From Bradyrhizobium australiense (GTDB lineage Bacteria; Pseudomonadota; Alphaproteobacteria; Rhizobiales; Xanthobacteraceae), in NCBI RefSeq assembly GCF_013114825.1, contig NZ_JAAVLX010000002.1, forward strand, positions 1 through 64,000: a DNA stretch of 64,000 nt, in the 5' to 3' direction. Positions 7,647-15,458 of the stretch are shown here, one piece after another. The translations under genes and the position numbers were made by a program. Position 1 is the first letter of the stretch, and every line of letters begins with the position of its first letter. The notes under the pieces were generated by a model that was not told the origin of the DNA, ran no database searches, and worked only from the letters and a program-made list of their open reading frames with translations.

Positions 7647-9238
7647 AGCGCGCGGTCCAGAAAGTGGCCAGCACGGGCGGCGGGTGCGGCCTGCGGCGGC
7701 GCGCCGTCGCGTATCACGATCTCGCCGGGCTGCAACTCGGCCCGGCTGAGCGCCTCGCTCAGTTGCGGCGTCCCGGCACGCAGTTGCTCCGCCGTCGCCG
7801 GCCGTTCCGCCCAGATCCGCACCGAGGTCTTTTCGCCTGTCAGCGATATCAGCGCGTGAACCGGGCCGGCCGGCTCGACGTCGAGCGAAAACCGCGCGCG
7901 CCACACCCGCTTGGCGGCTTCGACAGCTTCGCTGCCGCCATCTCGGGAAATCTCGAACTGCGCCATTGCGGTGCCCTGCGGCGTCACGAAGGGAATTTCG
8001 AAATGCCAGCGTGGCGCCATGACGTCAGCTTTCGGGGCCGCATTATCGATGCGATCGGGCAAGGAGGCCACCTGTAGCAGCGTCTGCCGCGCGATGGCGG
8101 CATCGGTATCATCGAGCAGATGATGCGCGGTCGCCTCGAGCGCCGCATGCGGCGCGATGGTGGGCGAAGCGATTGGCTGTGCGGCCGGCAGCCCGCCGCG
8201 GATTGGCGGCGGCGGCGTGTTGGTATGGAATGTGACGTCGCCGCGAACGTCTTTCGGGCTGGCGGCTGCGAGCCGCACAGGAAGCCCGAGTTCCTGCAGC
8301 GCCTCCTGCAGCAGGTTCAGCGTCGCACCGGACGAAGGCCCGGCATCAAGCGCCGCCGCAAGCGGGCTTCGGGCGGCATGGACCGGCAGCGCGAGATTTT
8401 CGGCTGCGGGCAATCGCGCCTGCGGCAGCAGGATTTCCGGCATATCGACGGTGGGCGACAAAGGCGCCGCAAGGCTCGCGGCAGCCTGTGGCGCAGCTTG
8501 TTGCGCCACAGCCGGGATCGCCGGCGGCGCACTCGTCGAATTGACGCCGAGCGCCGATAGCAGCGTCTGACGCAGCACGATAAGTGCGGCCTTCAGGTCG
8601 GGTACGCCGCTTGGAGAAACTGTGCCCGACGCCAGTGACGCTTCGAGGAAGATCCCGGACTTCTGGAATGCCGTCTTGATGTCGGCGCCGTCCAAATTCT
8701 GATCGAGACTGGTCTGTTGCGCCAGCACCTGCGCAATCGCCTCTTGCAATTTCGGCGGCAGACTGCCGGACGAAACCGCCGAGCCCAGATTGGCAAACAG
8801 CGGCGCCAGGCTGTCCTGCTCGGTCACCGCGGCTTGGGCGGCGGCGGAGACGGTTGCGCGCTCCAGCGGCGTCAGCACGTTCTTCGCTGATACGATAGCC
8901 GGCCGATTGACGGCGGCATCAGCCAGCGCATCGGGCGATAAGGTGACGGCGTCGGCGGATGCTCCGGCCGCATCACTGCCCTGCCCGACCACGGCCAGGC
9001 GGATGCCGTCCTTGCTCTGCGAGACCGCAAGCTGCAGGTTCTGGCCTTGCTGCAGCGGAATTTCCGAGGCCACGTCGATCGAGAGGCTGGCGATCGCAAT
9101 GCGCACGAGATCGGCGGACAGCACTTTCAGGACCTGGGCGTTGACCAGGCTGCCCGGCTGCAGGACGAGTTCGGGCGCGATGCCGCCAGCCTCTTGGGCG
9201 GCAAGCACCGGGAGAACGGGATTGATGGAAGTCGCCAT
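7643..9238 (-). CDS. FliK-like flagellar hook-length control protein
   Basis: This 531-residue protein is long, Ala/Pro/Gln-rich and low in complexity over its first 380 residues, followed by a conserved C-terminal Flg_hook domain (about 405-515) with [20 protein letters not shown] and a later [18 protein letters not shown] segment. In hook-length proteins the N-terminal part acts as a ruler and the C-terminal part switches the export apparatus through FlhB. Here the partner is the FlhX protein encoded immediately downstream with a 4-base overlap. This pairing resembles ylqG-ylqH of Bacillus. The gene may not be the main fliK of the organism because it stands outside a flagellar cluster. Confidence 0.8.
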   Translation of the reverse strand: MATSINPVLPVLAAQEAGGIAPELVLQPGSLVNAQVLKVLSADLVRIAIASLSIDVASEIPLQQGQNLQLAVSQSKDGIRLAVVGQGSDAAGASADAVTLSPDALADAAVNRPAIVSAKNVLTPLERATVSAAAQAAVTEQDSLAPLFANLGSAVSSGSLPPKLQEAIAQVLAQQTSLDQNLDGADIKTAFQKSGIFLEASLASGTVSPSGVPDLKAALIVLRQTLLSALGVNSTSAPPAIPAVAQQAAPQAAASLAAPLSPTVDMPEILLPQARLPAAENLALPVHAARSPLAAALDAGPSSGATLNLLQEALQELGLPVRLAAASPKDVRGDVTFHTNTPPPPIRGGLPAAQPIASPTIAPHAALEATAHHLLDDTDAAIARQTLLQVASLPDRIDNAAPKADVMAPRWHFEIPFVTPQGTAMAQFEISRDGGSEAVEAAKRVWRARFSLDVEPAGPVHALISLTGEKTSVRIWAERPATAEQLRAGTPQLSEALSRAELQPGEIVIRDGAPPQAAPAARAGHFLDRAL

Positions 9239-9310
9239 GATTTGAGGTCTCGGCCAAGCCCGGAGGCTAACCCGGCGTCGTAAACCTCTCCTTAACCGGA
9301 CGGCGGGCGC

Positions 9311-10084
9311 TCAGACCTTTAGGGCTTCCAGAATGGTCACCGCGGCCTGGAAATCGACGAACCTAGCGGCGCGGCGGGCTGCGACCTCCTCGTCGACGCC
9401 CCATTTCTCGACGTTCCAGTCATCATCGACATGGGCGGCCGCCCAAACCTCGTCGGAATCGAGGGCCCCGCGCAGCAATGCCAATGCCAGTAGCGCGGAG
9501 CCTGTCAACGTCGTCACCACATGCAGCGCCGCCACGGACCAGGGGTCGGTCGGAAAAACGCTACGGGCGGCCTTGATCGCCTGCTCCGGCTGGGTCACAT
9601 GCACGATCCCCTCCGACAGGATGAAATGGGCCCCGAGCTCGTTCGCGGCCCAGCTCAGCACCGGGTCCCAATACGCAGCTTCGCGGGCGACCAGCGCCTC
9701 GGGATGGCCGGCGCGATAGAACAGCAGATCCGTGCCGAGGTATTTTGCGACATCGTCGGCCACGGCATCGACGCGATCGGCGACCTCGGCAACAGAATTC
9801 GCAAAGCGCGTCAGCGGCATCGTCAGCGGGTCGATGATCTCGCCTTGCGCATTCCATTCGGCGGCGATCTGCTCGGCGATGGCGCCCGCTGGCGCTATGA
9901 CCTGGCGGCCCGACGGCGTGCGGATCGGCTTGCCGTCGAGCGTCACGGCAAACCCGCCATCGGCCGGCGCGACGCCGGCTTCCTTGTAGAAGCGCTTGCG
10001 CTGGGGCGCGCGCGTGGCGCGGCGCACCGCCTCGGTCGGATCGAGCGGAGACTGTCCAGCGGCTTCATCGAATAGTTCGCGCAT
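9311..10084 (-). CDS. ATP12 family F1-ATPase assembly chaperone
   Basis: The product is a 257-residue soluble protein. ATP12 proteins bind the free alpha subunit of F1 and help assemble ATP synthase in mitochondria and alphaproteobacteria. The characteristic pieces are present: KRFYKEAGV near residue 31, the LDGKPIRTPSGR strand pair at 49-60, EWNAQGEIIDP at 75-86 with the invariant MPLTRFANS after it, and TDLLFYRAG near 137. Length fits the family. It is separated from its neighbours by 72 and 202 bases and is probably transcribed alone. Confidence 0.93.
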   Translation of the reverse strand: MRELFDEAAGQSPLDPTEAVRRATRAPQRKRFYKEAGVAPADGGFAVTLDGKPIRTPSGRQVIAPAGAIAEQIAAEWNAQGEIIDPLTMPLTRFANSVAEVADRVDAVADDVAKYLGTDLLFYRAGHPEALVAREAAYWDPVLSWAANELGAHFILSEGIVHVTQPEQAIKAARSVFPTDPWSVAALHVVTTLTGSALLALALLRGALDSDEVWAAAHVDDDWNVEKWGVDEEVAARRAARFVDFQAAVTILEALKV

Positions 10085-10286
10085 GCGGTGTCCAGCGGTC
10101 GGTGATAGTCCAGTCCCGACAATACGATGCCGGTGGATGCAAATAAAGGCGATGAGGAAGTTGCGGCGGCAAGCCGCTAAGCTGGTTCCGCTGGCCGCGT
10201 CGCAGCCCGCCTGCTTGTGCTCGGTTCCGTTCGCCGGAATAGCCGTTTCGCCACTCGCGTCCCGGAATGACGGAGGCTTGGTGCGC

Positions 10287-11513
10287 TCACGGCCTTTGAT
10301 AGATCACCTTTCCCGCCCGGATCGTGTAGGCAATCTTGGCGAAGTTGATGACGTCGGCGAGCGGATCGCCTTCGAGCACGACGAGGTCGGCGTCGAATCC
10401 CTTCTCAACCCGTCCCTTCTTCGCCGCCTTAAAATATTGCGCGGGATTGGTGGTCAGCGACGCCAGGATCTGACGTTCCGACAGCGCGCGGTGCATCAAT
10501 TCGTATTCGAGCGTGGTGTCGTAATAGCTGGTGAAGCCCACGTCGGTGCCGAACAGGACCGGACCGCCATTGTCGGAGAACGCCTTGAGCTGACTGACGG
10601 TCGAAGCAACGAGGCGCGCAGCGATATCCGGACCGACCGGAAGCTTTGCAAACAGCGACAGCGTCGGCACCAGGGCAATGCCCTGCTGCTTGAACTGTGC
10701 GAGCTGCTCGGGCGAATAGACCGGTTCGCCGGCAACGGTGTGCGCCATGACGTCGACGCCCGCCGCGATGACGGCGTCGACGCCCGCCATGTTTTGTGGA
10801 TGGGCGAACACTGGCTTGCCGGCAGCATGCGCCACATCGACCGCCGACTTGGCGATGGCCGGGTCCATGTTCACGACCGGCTTGCCGGTGCCCTTGAAGG
10901 AGCCGGTGAACAGTTTGAGGCCATCGAGCCCGAAGCCAATATAGGTGCGCGTCAATTGCGTGGCTTCTTCCGGCGTGGAAGCTTCCGGCAGCTTCATCTC
11001 GGCCGGCAGGTAGGCGGGATGGCCATCCCTGGGAAAGATGCTGCCTGCCGTATAAATATCCGGGCCCGGCACTTCGCCGGAGTTAACCCGATGGCGCAGC
11101 GCGAGCGTATCTCTTCCGTCTGAACCGATGTCCCAGACGGTCGTAAAGCCCCAGCGCGTCAGCATCTCGCGCATATGCTCTTGCAATGGCGCGGCGGGAA
11201 CGGAGCCGGCGTTCCGCCATACGGCTTGCGTGAAATGGACGTGGCTGTTCCAGAAGCCGGCGACCACCGTCTTGCCGGTGCAGTCGATGACGCGTGCATC
11301 GGAGGGAATCTGCACGTCGCTGCGGCTTCCCAGCGCGGCGATGGCGCCATTGGCGGTGAGAACCACGGCGCCGGCGAGCGGCGCAGCGTCGGGCGAAGCG
11401 TAGACACTCCCGCCGACGAGGGCGAGCGTCTGAGCGTTGGCCGTTGCGCCGATACCGGCGGCCGTCGCAACAAGGCAATGGAGAAGCGCGGTGCGAAGCA
11501 GATTTCCGATCAT
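10287..11513 (-). CDS. Exported amidohydrolase-family metal-dependent hydrolase
   Basis: The 408-residue protein is a metal-dependent hydrolase of the amidohydrolase superfamily (imidazolonepropionase-like branch). A signal peptide covers residues 1-27 (LLHCLVATAAGIGATANA). Metal-site motifs are visible: NSHVHF after the CTGKTVVAGFW strand, VFAHP and VMAHTV as the two later His strands, and LFGTDVGF with the final Asp. The C-terminal KKGRVEKGFDADLVVLEGDPL is the standard composite-sandwich end of the family. The substrate is unknown; export suggests a peptide- or lactone-like compound taken from outside. Confidence 0.87.
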   Translation of the reverse strand: MIGNLLRTALLHCLVATAAGIGATANAQTLALVGGSVYASPDAAPLAGAVVLTANGAIAALGSRSDVQIPSDARVIDCTGKTVVAGFWNSHVHFTQAVWRNAGSVPAAPLQEHMREMLTRWGFTTVWDIGSDGRDTLALRHRVNSGEVPGPDIYTAGSIFPRDGHPAYLPAEMKLPEASTPEEATQLTRTYIGFGLDGLKLFTGSFKGTGKPVVNMDPAIAKSAVDVAHAAGKPVFAHPQNMAGVDAVIAAGVDVMAHTVAGEPVYSPEQLAQFKQQGIALVPTLSLFAKLPVGPDIAARLVASTVSQLKAFSDNGGPVLFGTDVGFTSYYDTTLEYELMHRALSERQILASLTTNPAQYFKAAKKGRVEKGFDADLVVLEGDPLADVINFAKIAYTIRAGKVIYQRP

Positions 11514-11608
11514 GCGGAGTCCTCAATCGGATAACATAGCCGAACAATATGCGATGCACGCGCTTCCGGTTTGACAGTTATTGCGCTTTCGGCAGGCGGA
11601 TGGCCGCG

Positions 11609-12811
11609 TCATTCCTCCGGCGCGTTCTCGATCGGATCGAACCGATCATGCTCCAGTCCGAGCAGATTCCAGGATTGCAGCATGTGCGGCGGCAGCGGCG
11701 CGCTGACATCGATCACGCCGCCGCGCGGGTGCGGGATCACGATCCGCCGCGCCAGCAGATGCAGGCGATTCTGCAGTCCGCCCGGCAGGTCCCAGTTCTC
11801 CTTGTTGAAGTATTTGGGATCGCCGACGATGGCGTGGTCGATATGCGCCATGTGGGCGCGCAATTGATGGGTTCGCCCGGTGACCGGCTTCAGCGACACC
11901 CAGGCGAGTTTTTGCGCCGAGGTCTCCACCACCGCATAGTACGTCACTGCGTGGCTGGCGCCCTCGTCGCCATGCTTGGCCACCCGCATGATGCTGTCTT
12001 CCTCGCTCTCCTCCTTGGCGAGGTAGGTCGAGATGCGGCCCTGCTTCGGCTTCGGCACGCCCGCCACCAGCGCCCAGTAAATCTTGCGCGCCGAGCGGTG
12101 GCGGAACGATCCGGTCAAGGCGGTGGCGGCAAAGCGGGTCTTGGCGACGAGAAGACAGCCCGACGTTTCCCTGTCGAGCCGGTGCACCAGCCGCGGCTTC
12201 TGCCCCTTGGCATCGCGCATCACCTCCAGCATCTGGTCGACATTGCGCGTGATGCCGGAGCCGCCCTGCACGGCAAGCCCCGCCGGCTTGTTCAGCACCA
12301 GGACGTCGGCGTCTTCGTAAAGCGTCATCTCTTTTAGCGCCTGCAGCGTCTTGGTGGCGGCTTCGGAGAGCGCACCTGCGCCCTTCGGCGCATCGAGCCG
12401 CAGCGGGGGAATGCGGACGCTCTGGCCTTCTTCCAGCCGGTCCTTGCTGTCGGCGCGCTTGCCGTTGACGCGCAGCTCGCCCTTCCGGACGATGCGCTGG
12501 ATGTGAGAGAACGACAGGCCGGGAAAGCGCGCCTCGAGGAAGCGGTCGACCCGCATGTTGTTCTCGTCGGCGGTGACGACGACGGTCTCAACTTTCGTCG
12601 GCAGCGGCACTTCGGCCTTGGCCTTTTCGGGCTCGACGAACACGGCAGCCGGCTTCTCCCGGCGCGGCTCGGCAACTCGCGCGGGCTTGCCGCCCGGACG
12701 CTTTCCTTGCGGCCGATCACCGGACGGCTTGTCGCGAAAAGGTGTAGCGCCTCTGGGGCGATCGCCCGACGAACGCGACTTGGCTAGCGGTTTTCGGTCG
12801 CGGCGGCTCAT
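11609..12811 (-). CDS. RluC/RluD-family 23S rRNA pseudouridine synthase
   Basis: This enzyme converts specific uridines in 23S rRNA to pseudouridine. Counting from ATG 12811 the protein has 400 residues: a basic Pro/Arg/Lys-rich extension (1-65), an S4 RNA-binding domain (86-135), and the synthase domain with catalytic D213 in HRLDRETSG. Later LVAKTRFAA and the GRTHQLRAHMAHIDHAIVGDPKY motif are intact. A longer frame exists to 12994 but its first 61 residues look non-coding; ATG 12811 has a GGAG ribosome site. It is likely RluC by similarity, but RluD cannot be excluded. Confidence 0.88.
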   Translation of the reverse strand: MSRRDRKPLAKSRSSGDRPRGATPFRDKPSGDRPQGKRPGGKPARVAEPRREKPAAVFVEPEKAKAEVPLPTKVETVVVTADENNMRVDRFLEARFPGLSFSHIQRIVRKGELRVNGKRADSKDRLEEGQSVRIPPLRLDAPKGAGALSEAATKTLQALKEMTLYEDADVLVLNKPAGLAVQGGSGITRNVDQMLEVMRDAKGQKPRLVHRLDRETSGCLLVAKTRFAATALTGSFRHRSARKIYWALVAGVPKPKQGRISTYLAKEESEEDSIMRVAKHGDEGASHAVTYYAVVETSAQKLAWVSLKPVTGRTHQLRAHMAHIDHAIVGDPKYFNKENWDLPGGLQNRLHLLARRIVIPHPRGGVIDVSAPLPPHMLQSWNLLGLEHDRFDPIENAPEE

Positions 12812-13094
12812 CTGCTTTCGGCTCCAAAGGTGAGCCCTTCGGTAGCGCAAATGCAGCGAATCGTCACGGTGAAATCGGCCCAAATTAGCTATTGGATCGG
12901 CCATGTTAGGCCGAATACTGAAGAAACGAAGGAGCATTGGGGATGGCATCTTCGAGAACAGCGCTGGCCGCAATAGCGCTGTCCTCGCGAGCACGGCCTT
13001 TACGGAACGCAGCTCGATTCGGAGGATCTGGCCTGGAAACTCCTCGAACTCAACCGCATCGGCCCGCCAAAGATCGCCGCGCTACTTCCTTCAC
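12812..13094 (+). other. Spacer with a possible decayed coding fragment
   Basis: No intact gene lies between the pseudouridine synthase and the membrane gene at 13152. In one plus frame, from about 12977 to 13094, the DNA reads HGLYGTQLDSEDLAWKLLEL and on to NRIGPPKIAALLP, which looks like real helical protein. The frame is closed upstream by a TAG at 12974-12976. In another frame, an ATG near 12941 with an AAGGAG-type site gives MASSRTALAAIALSSRA. A single frameshift would join the two. I cannot name a family. Confidence 0.3.
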
Positions 13095-13123
13095 TTGACT
13101 CCAGATTTTGGACTGCGTACTAT
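13095..13123 (+). promoter_or_regulatory. Sigma-70-type promoter for the membrane gene and HxlR regulator
   Basis: TTGACT at 13095-13100 and TACTAT at 13118-13123 are separated by 17 bases, a good housekeeping promoter for this GC-rich genome. Transcription would begin near 13130, about 22 bases before ATG 13152. Confidence 0.6.
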
Positions 13124-13136
13124 AAAAAATGTAGTA
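13118..13136. promoter_or_regulatory. Inverted repeat, candidate HxlR operator
   Basis: The perfect inverted repeat TACTA-N9-TAGTA covers the -10 box and the expected transcription start. The HxlR regulator encoded two genes downstream is the obvious candidate to bind it; HxlR proteins are known to use short TACT/AGTA palindromes. This would be negative autoregulation. Confidence 0.45.
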
Positions 13137-13151
13137 ACCGGAGTTTGTCCG

Positions 13152-13586
13152 ATGCCAGCAGCATCCTCCGTTGCCCGTCCAACCGGCATTCGCAGCTTTT
13201 GGCTTGGCTTTGCCGCCTACCTGCTTCCCTCGTTTCCGATCGCCTATGTCTGGCACCTCGTCCTGTTCGCGCAGAAGTACCACGCGCTGCAGATCTACCG
13301 CGACGAGCCGGTGATCGCCTTTGGACTGGGTTCGATGATCATCCAGGGCGCGATGTTCTCGTGGTTGTTCCCGCGCGTATTCGCACAACGTAGCGGCTCG
13401 TTCCTGAAGGATGGGCTCCTGTACGGGCTTGGCGCTGGCCTGCTGTCGTGGTCGTTCACCACACTCGCTGTTGCAGCCAAGAATGTGATGGTTTCCGTGC
13501 CGGATTACGTGCTGCTCGAAACCGCATTCACGATCCTGCAATTCGCCGTCGCGGGGCCGTTGATCGCCCTCGCTTACCGAAGATGA
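13152..13586 (+). CDS. Small four-helix membrane protein of unknown function
   Basis: The product is a 144-residue integral membrane protein. Hydrophobic segments lie near residues 15-38 (SFWLGFAAYLLPSFPIAYVW), 58-77, 90-110 and 120-141, separated by short basic loops (FPRVFAQRSGS). I chose ATG 13152, which follows a CCGGAG site and a promoter; the longer frame from 12903 is poor coding sequence. It is followed after 24 bases by an HxlR regulator, with which it probably forms an operon. I do not recognise a named family with confidence. Confidence 0.7.
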   Translation: MPAASSVARPTGIRSFWLGFAAYLLPSFPIAYVWHLVLFAQKYHALQIYRDEPVIAFGLGSMIIQGAMFSWLFPRVFAQRSGSFLKDGLLYGLGAGLLSWSFTTLAVAAKNVMVSVPDYVLLETAFTILQFAVAGPLIALAYRR

Positions 13587-13610
13587 CACGGAGGAAACCA
13601 ACCGCAAGGC

Positions 13611-14291
13611 ATGAGCAATCTTCACTATCCGCAATTCTGCGCACTCGCCCGGGCGGCGGAGATTATCGGCGAGCGCTGGACTCTCCTGATCATCCGCGAG
13701 CTTCTTCTTGGGCCGAAGCGATTTGGCGATCTCCTGGACCATCTTGACGGCATGAGTCCCACCTTGCTGATAACGCGCCTCACCGCGCTGATCGAGTGCA
13801 ACGTCGTGCGGCGGACCGCCTTGCCCCCGCCGGCCAATGCGCAGGTGTACGAATTGACCGAGATTGGCCGGGAAGTTCAGCCTGCGATCCGCGAGTTGAT
13901 CCGCTGGGGCGGCCGCTTCCTGTTCCCACCGGTGCCGGGCGACACCTTCGAGCCGGATTGGGTGCTGCTTGGCCTCGATGCCATTGCGAAGCGTTCACCG
14001 GTGCCGGAAATCAGGGTCGGCCTCGTGGTCACCCACGGCAAGGGATCCGCAGGCTTCACCGTCGCGGGCGGCGGCTTCGGGACGGCCATCGAGAGAGGCA
14101 TCACCGATTGCAAGGGAACGCTCGAAGCCCCATTCGACGCGGTACTGCAGATTGTCGGGACGAGCGTATCCGTTCAGGACGCGATCGAGGCCAAGCGGGC
14201 CAGAGTAAGCGGCTCGATGGCGCTGGTCCGCAAACTTCCCCTTCTGTTCGACCTTGCGGAACGCCGGCGCATGACGCCCGCGTCAAACTGA
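13611..14291 (+). CDS. HxlR-family regulator with C-terminal sterol-carrier-like domain
   Basis: The product is a 226-residue transcription factor. Residues 1-105 are a winged-helix HxlR domain: FCALARAAEIIGERWTLLII, then LLLGPKRFGDLLDHL and ITRLTALIECNVV. Most HxlR proteins stop near 120 residues. This one continues with about 110 more residues (VPEIRVGLVVTHGKGSAGF, then GTLEAPFDAVLQIVGTSVS), resembling the SCP2-like ligand domain fused to HxlR in some actinobacterial and alphaproteobacterial regulators. A bound lipid-like or aromatic ligand is a reasonable inference. A GGAGGA site lies 15 bases before the ATG. Confidence 0.85.
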   Translation: MSNLHYPQFCALARAAEIIGERWTLLIIRELLLGPKRFGDLLDHLDGMSPTLLITRLTALIECNVVRRTALPPPANAQVYELTEIGREVQPAIRELIRWGGRFLFPPVPGDTFEPDWVLLGLDAIAKRSPVPEIRVGLVVTHGKGSAGFTVAGGGFGTAIERGITDCKGTLEAPFDAVLQIVGTSVSVQDAIEAKRARVSGSMALVRKLPLLFDLAERRRMTPASN

Positions 14292-14303
14292 CGGGAGGGA
14301 CCG

Positions 14304-14471
14304 GTGGCCTGGACGAAATCACCGCAGTCGCTGATCGATCTGTTCGACAAATCGGTTCCGTCAGGCGAGGCGATCGCACCAAAGGCGAAGCCTCAAAAGA
14401 GAAAGCAATTGCCCCGATCGGTGAAAGGAGTCGAGCATGAAGAAGTTTGTGCTGTTGCATTACGGATTTGA
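14304..14471 (+). pseudogene. Internally deleted TfoX N-terminal-domain protein
   Basis: A GTG at 14304, well placed behind GGGAGGGA, opens a 55-codon frame that begins VAWTKSPQSLIDLFDK, the typical start of stand-alone TfoX N-domain proteins (usual length about 110-120 residues). After residue 20 the sequence jumps directly to PKAKPQKRK, which resembles the basic tail of the same family. The conserved core with its FGYP and LF segments is absent. I infer an internal deletion of about 65-90 codons. The frame then runs over the start of the next gene by 35 bases. This is recognition by eye. Confidence 0.55.
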
Positions 14472-14724
14472 AAAGCCCACTCCGGAAATCATGGCCGCCT
14501 GGGGCAAGTGGTTCGAGGCCACCAAGCCTCATACCGTCGACATGGGTGGCTTCGGCAATGGTCGCGAAATCTCGAAGGGCGGAACGAAGGACCTCCCGCT
14601 CGGCCCCGACTCGATCACCGGCTTCACAATTGTCAACGCGGCAACGCTCGATGACGCCGAGAAGATGGCGCAAGGCAACCCTTTCATTTCGAGCATTCGA
14701 GTCTACGAAGTAAGATCGGGCTGA
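14437..14724 (+). CDS. YciI-like (DGPF domain) protein
   Basis: The 95-residue protein is a ferredoxin-fold YCII-related protein. It begins KKFVLLHYGFEKPTPEIMAAWG and ends VNAATLDDAEKMAQGNPFISS, IRVYEV, the standard start and end of the fold; the segment between carries the family His and Asp candidates in TKPHTVDMGG. Members often accompany ECF sigma factors or regulators, and their activity is unclear. The ATG follows AAAGGAG by 7 bases. It is the last gene of the run that begins at 13152. Confidence 0.85.
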   Translation: MKKFVLLHYGFEKPTPEIMAAWGKWFEATKPHTVDMGGFGNGREISKGGTKDLPLGPDSITGFTIVNAATLDDAEKMAQGNPFISSIRVYEVRSG

Positions 14725-14741
14725 CGCGGAAGACCACCGCG

Positions 14742-15458
14742 CTATCTACACTGCGCGGCGTTTCTCACGGCGGTCAGGTCGCCCCCGGAATTGTTTGACG
14801 GACGGCGCTTGGCGGCCTCCTCCGCCGCCGCGCAGGCCGCTGCCGCGTCACCGTTTTGGAAACGCGCTATGGCAAGATTGGTCCAGGCATCACTGAAGTC
14901 AGGCGCATCCTTGACCGCCTGCTCCAGCACCGGCAGCGCGTCGCGCGGGCGTTTCGCGATCAGCAACATGCGGCCATAATCGGCCCTCAGCGCCTTCACC
15001 GGATTGGGCTGTTTGAGCGCGATCCCGAACAGTTCGTCGGCGGCGTCGAGGTCATTGAAGCGAAATTGAGCGACCACTGCGAGGCCGTGATAGATGGCGC
15101 TCTGCTCGGGTGAAATGAGGAACGCCTGGTTAAATCGCAGTGCGGCCTCTCGTATCTTGCCGGTATTGATCGCCCTCCAGCCACGCATGGTTATTTCGTC
15201 GAAGGCCTTCTCGCGAGAGCCGGTCGCCCCGACGATGGCGCCGACGAATTTCTCGTCTGAGGCTTTCTCTTCCGGATTCTTGACTGCAAAGCCGAAGAAC
15301 GGCTGCTCGTTGATCGGTGCCGTATAGCTTCGCTTCGTCACCTGCACACCCGGTGCCACCTCGATGCTATCGGCGGCTGCAGGGAGCGTCGACGCCAGGG
15401 TCACGACGAAGGCGACTGCCACGATTGTTCGTCCAAAACACTTTCCGAAACGGTTCAT
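14742..15458 (-). CDS. Exported tetratricopeptide-repeat protein
   Basis: The product is a 238-residue periplasmic protein with a signal peptide (1-29, ending LPAAADS) and three to four TPR units between about residues 90 and 220 (IREAALRFNQAFLISPEQ, then ALPVLEQAVKDAPDFSDAW and AIARFQNGDAAAACAAAE). TPRs bind partner proteins; the partner is unknown. Its ATG overlaps the stop of rarA by four bases (ATGA), so its translation is coupled to rarA and degP upstream. This is the last gene of that operon. Confidence 0.85.
   Translation of the reverse strand: MNRFGKCFGRTIVAVAFVVTLASTLPAAADSIEVAPGVQVTKRSYTAPINEQPFFGFAVKNPEEKASDEKFVGAIVGATGSREKAFDEITMRGWRAINTGKIREAALRFNQAFLISPEQSAIYHGLAVVAQFRFNDLDAADELFGIALKQPNPVKALRADYGRMLLIAKRPRDALPVLEQAVKDAPDFSDAWTNLAIARFQNGDAAAACAAAEEAAKRRPSNNSGGDLTAVRNAAQCR

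Noticed and set aside
12903..13151. N-terminal extension of the membrane protein to 12903
   Set aside because: The extension has poor coding character and would span the promoter; ATG 13152 has its own ribosome site.
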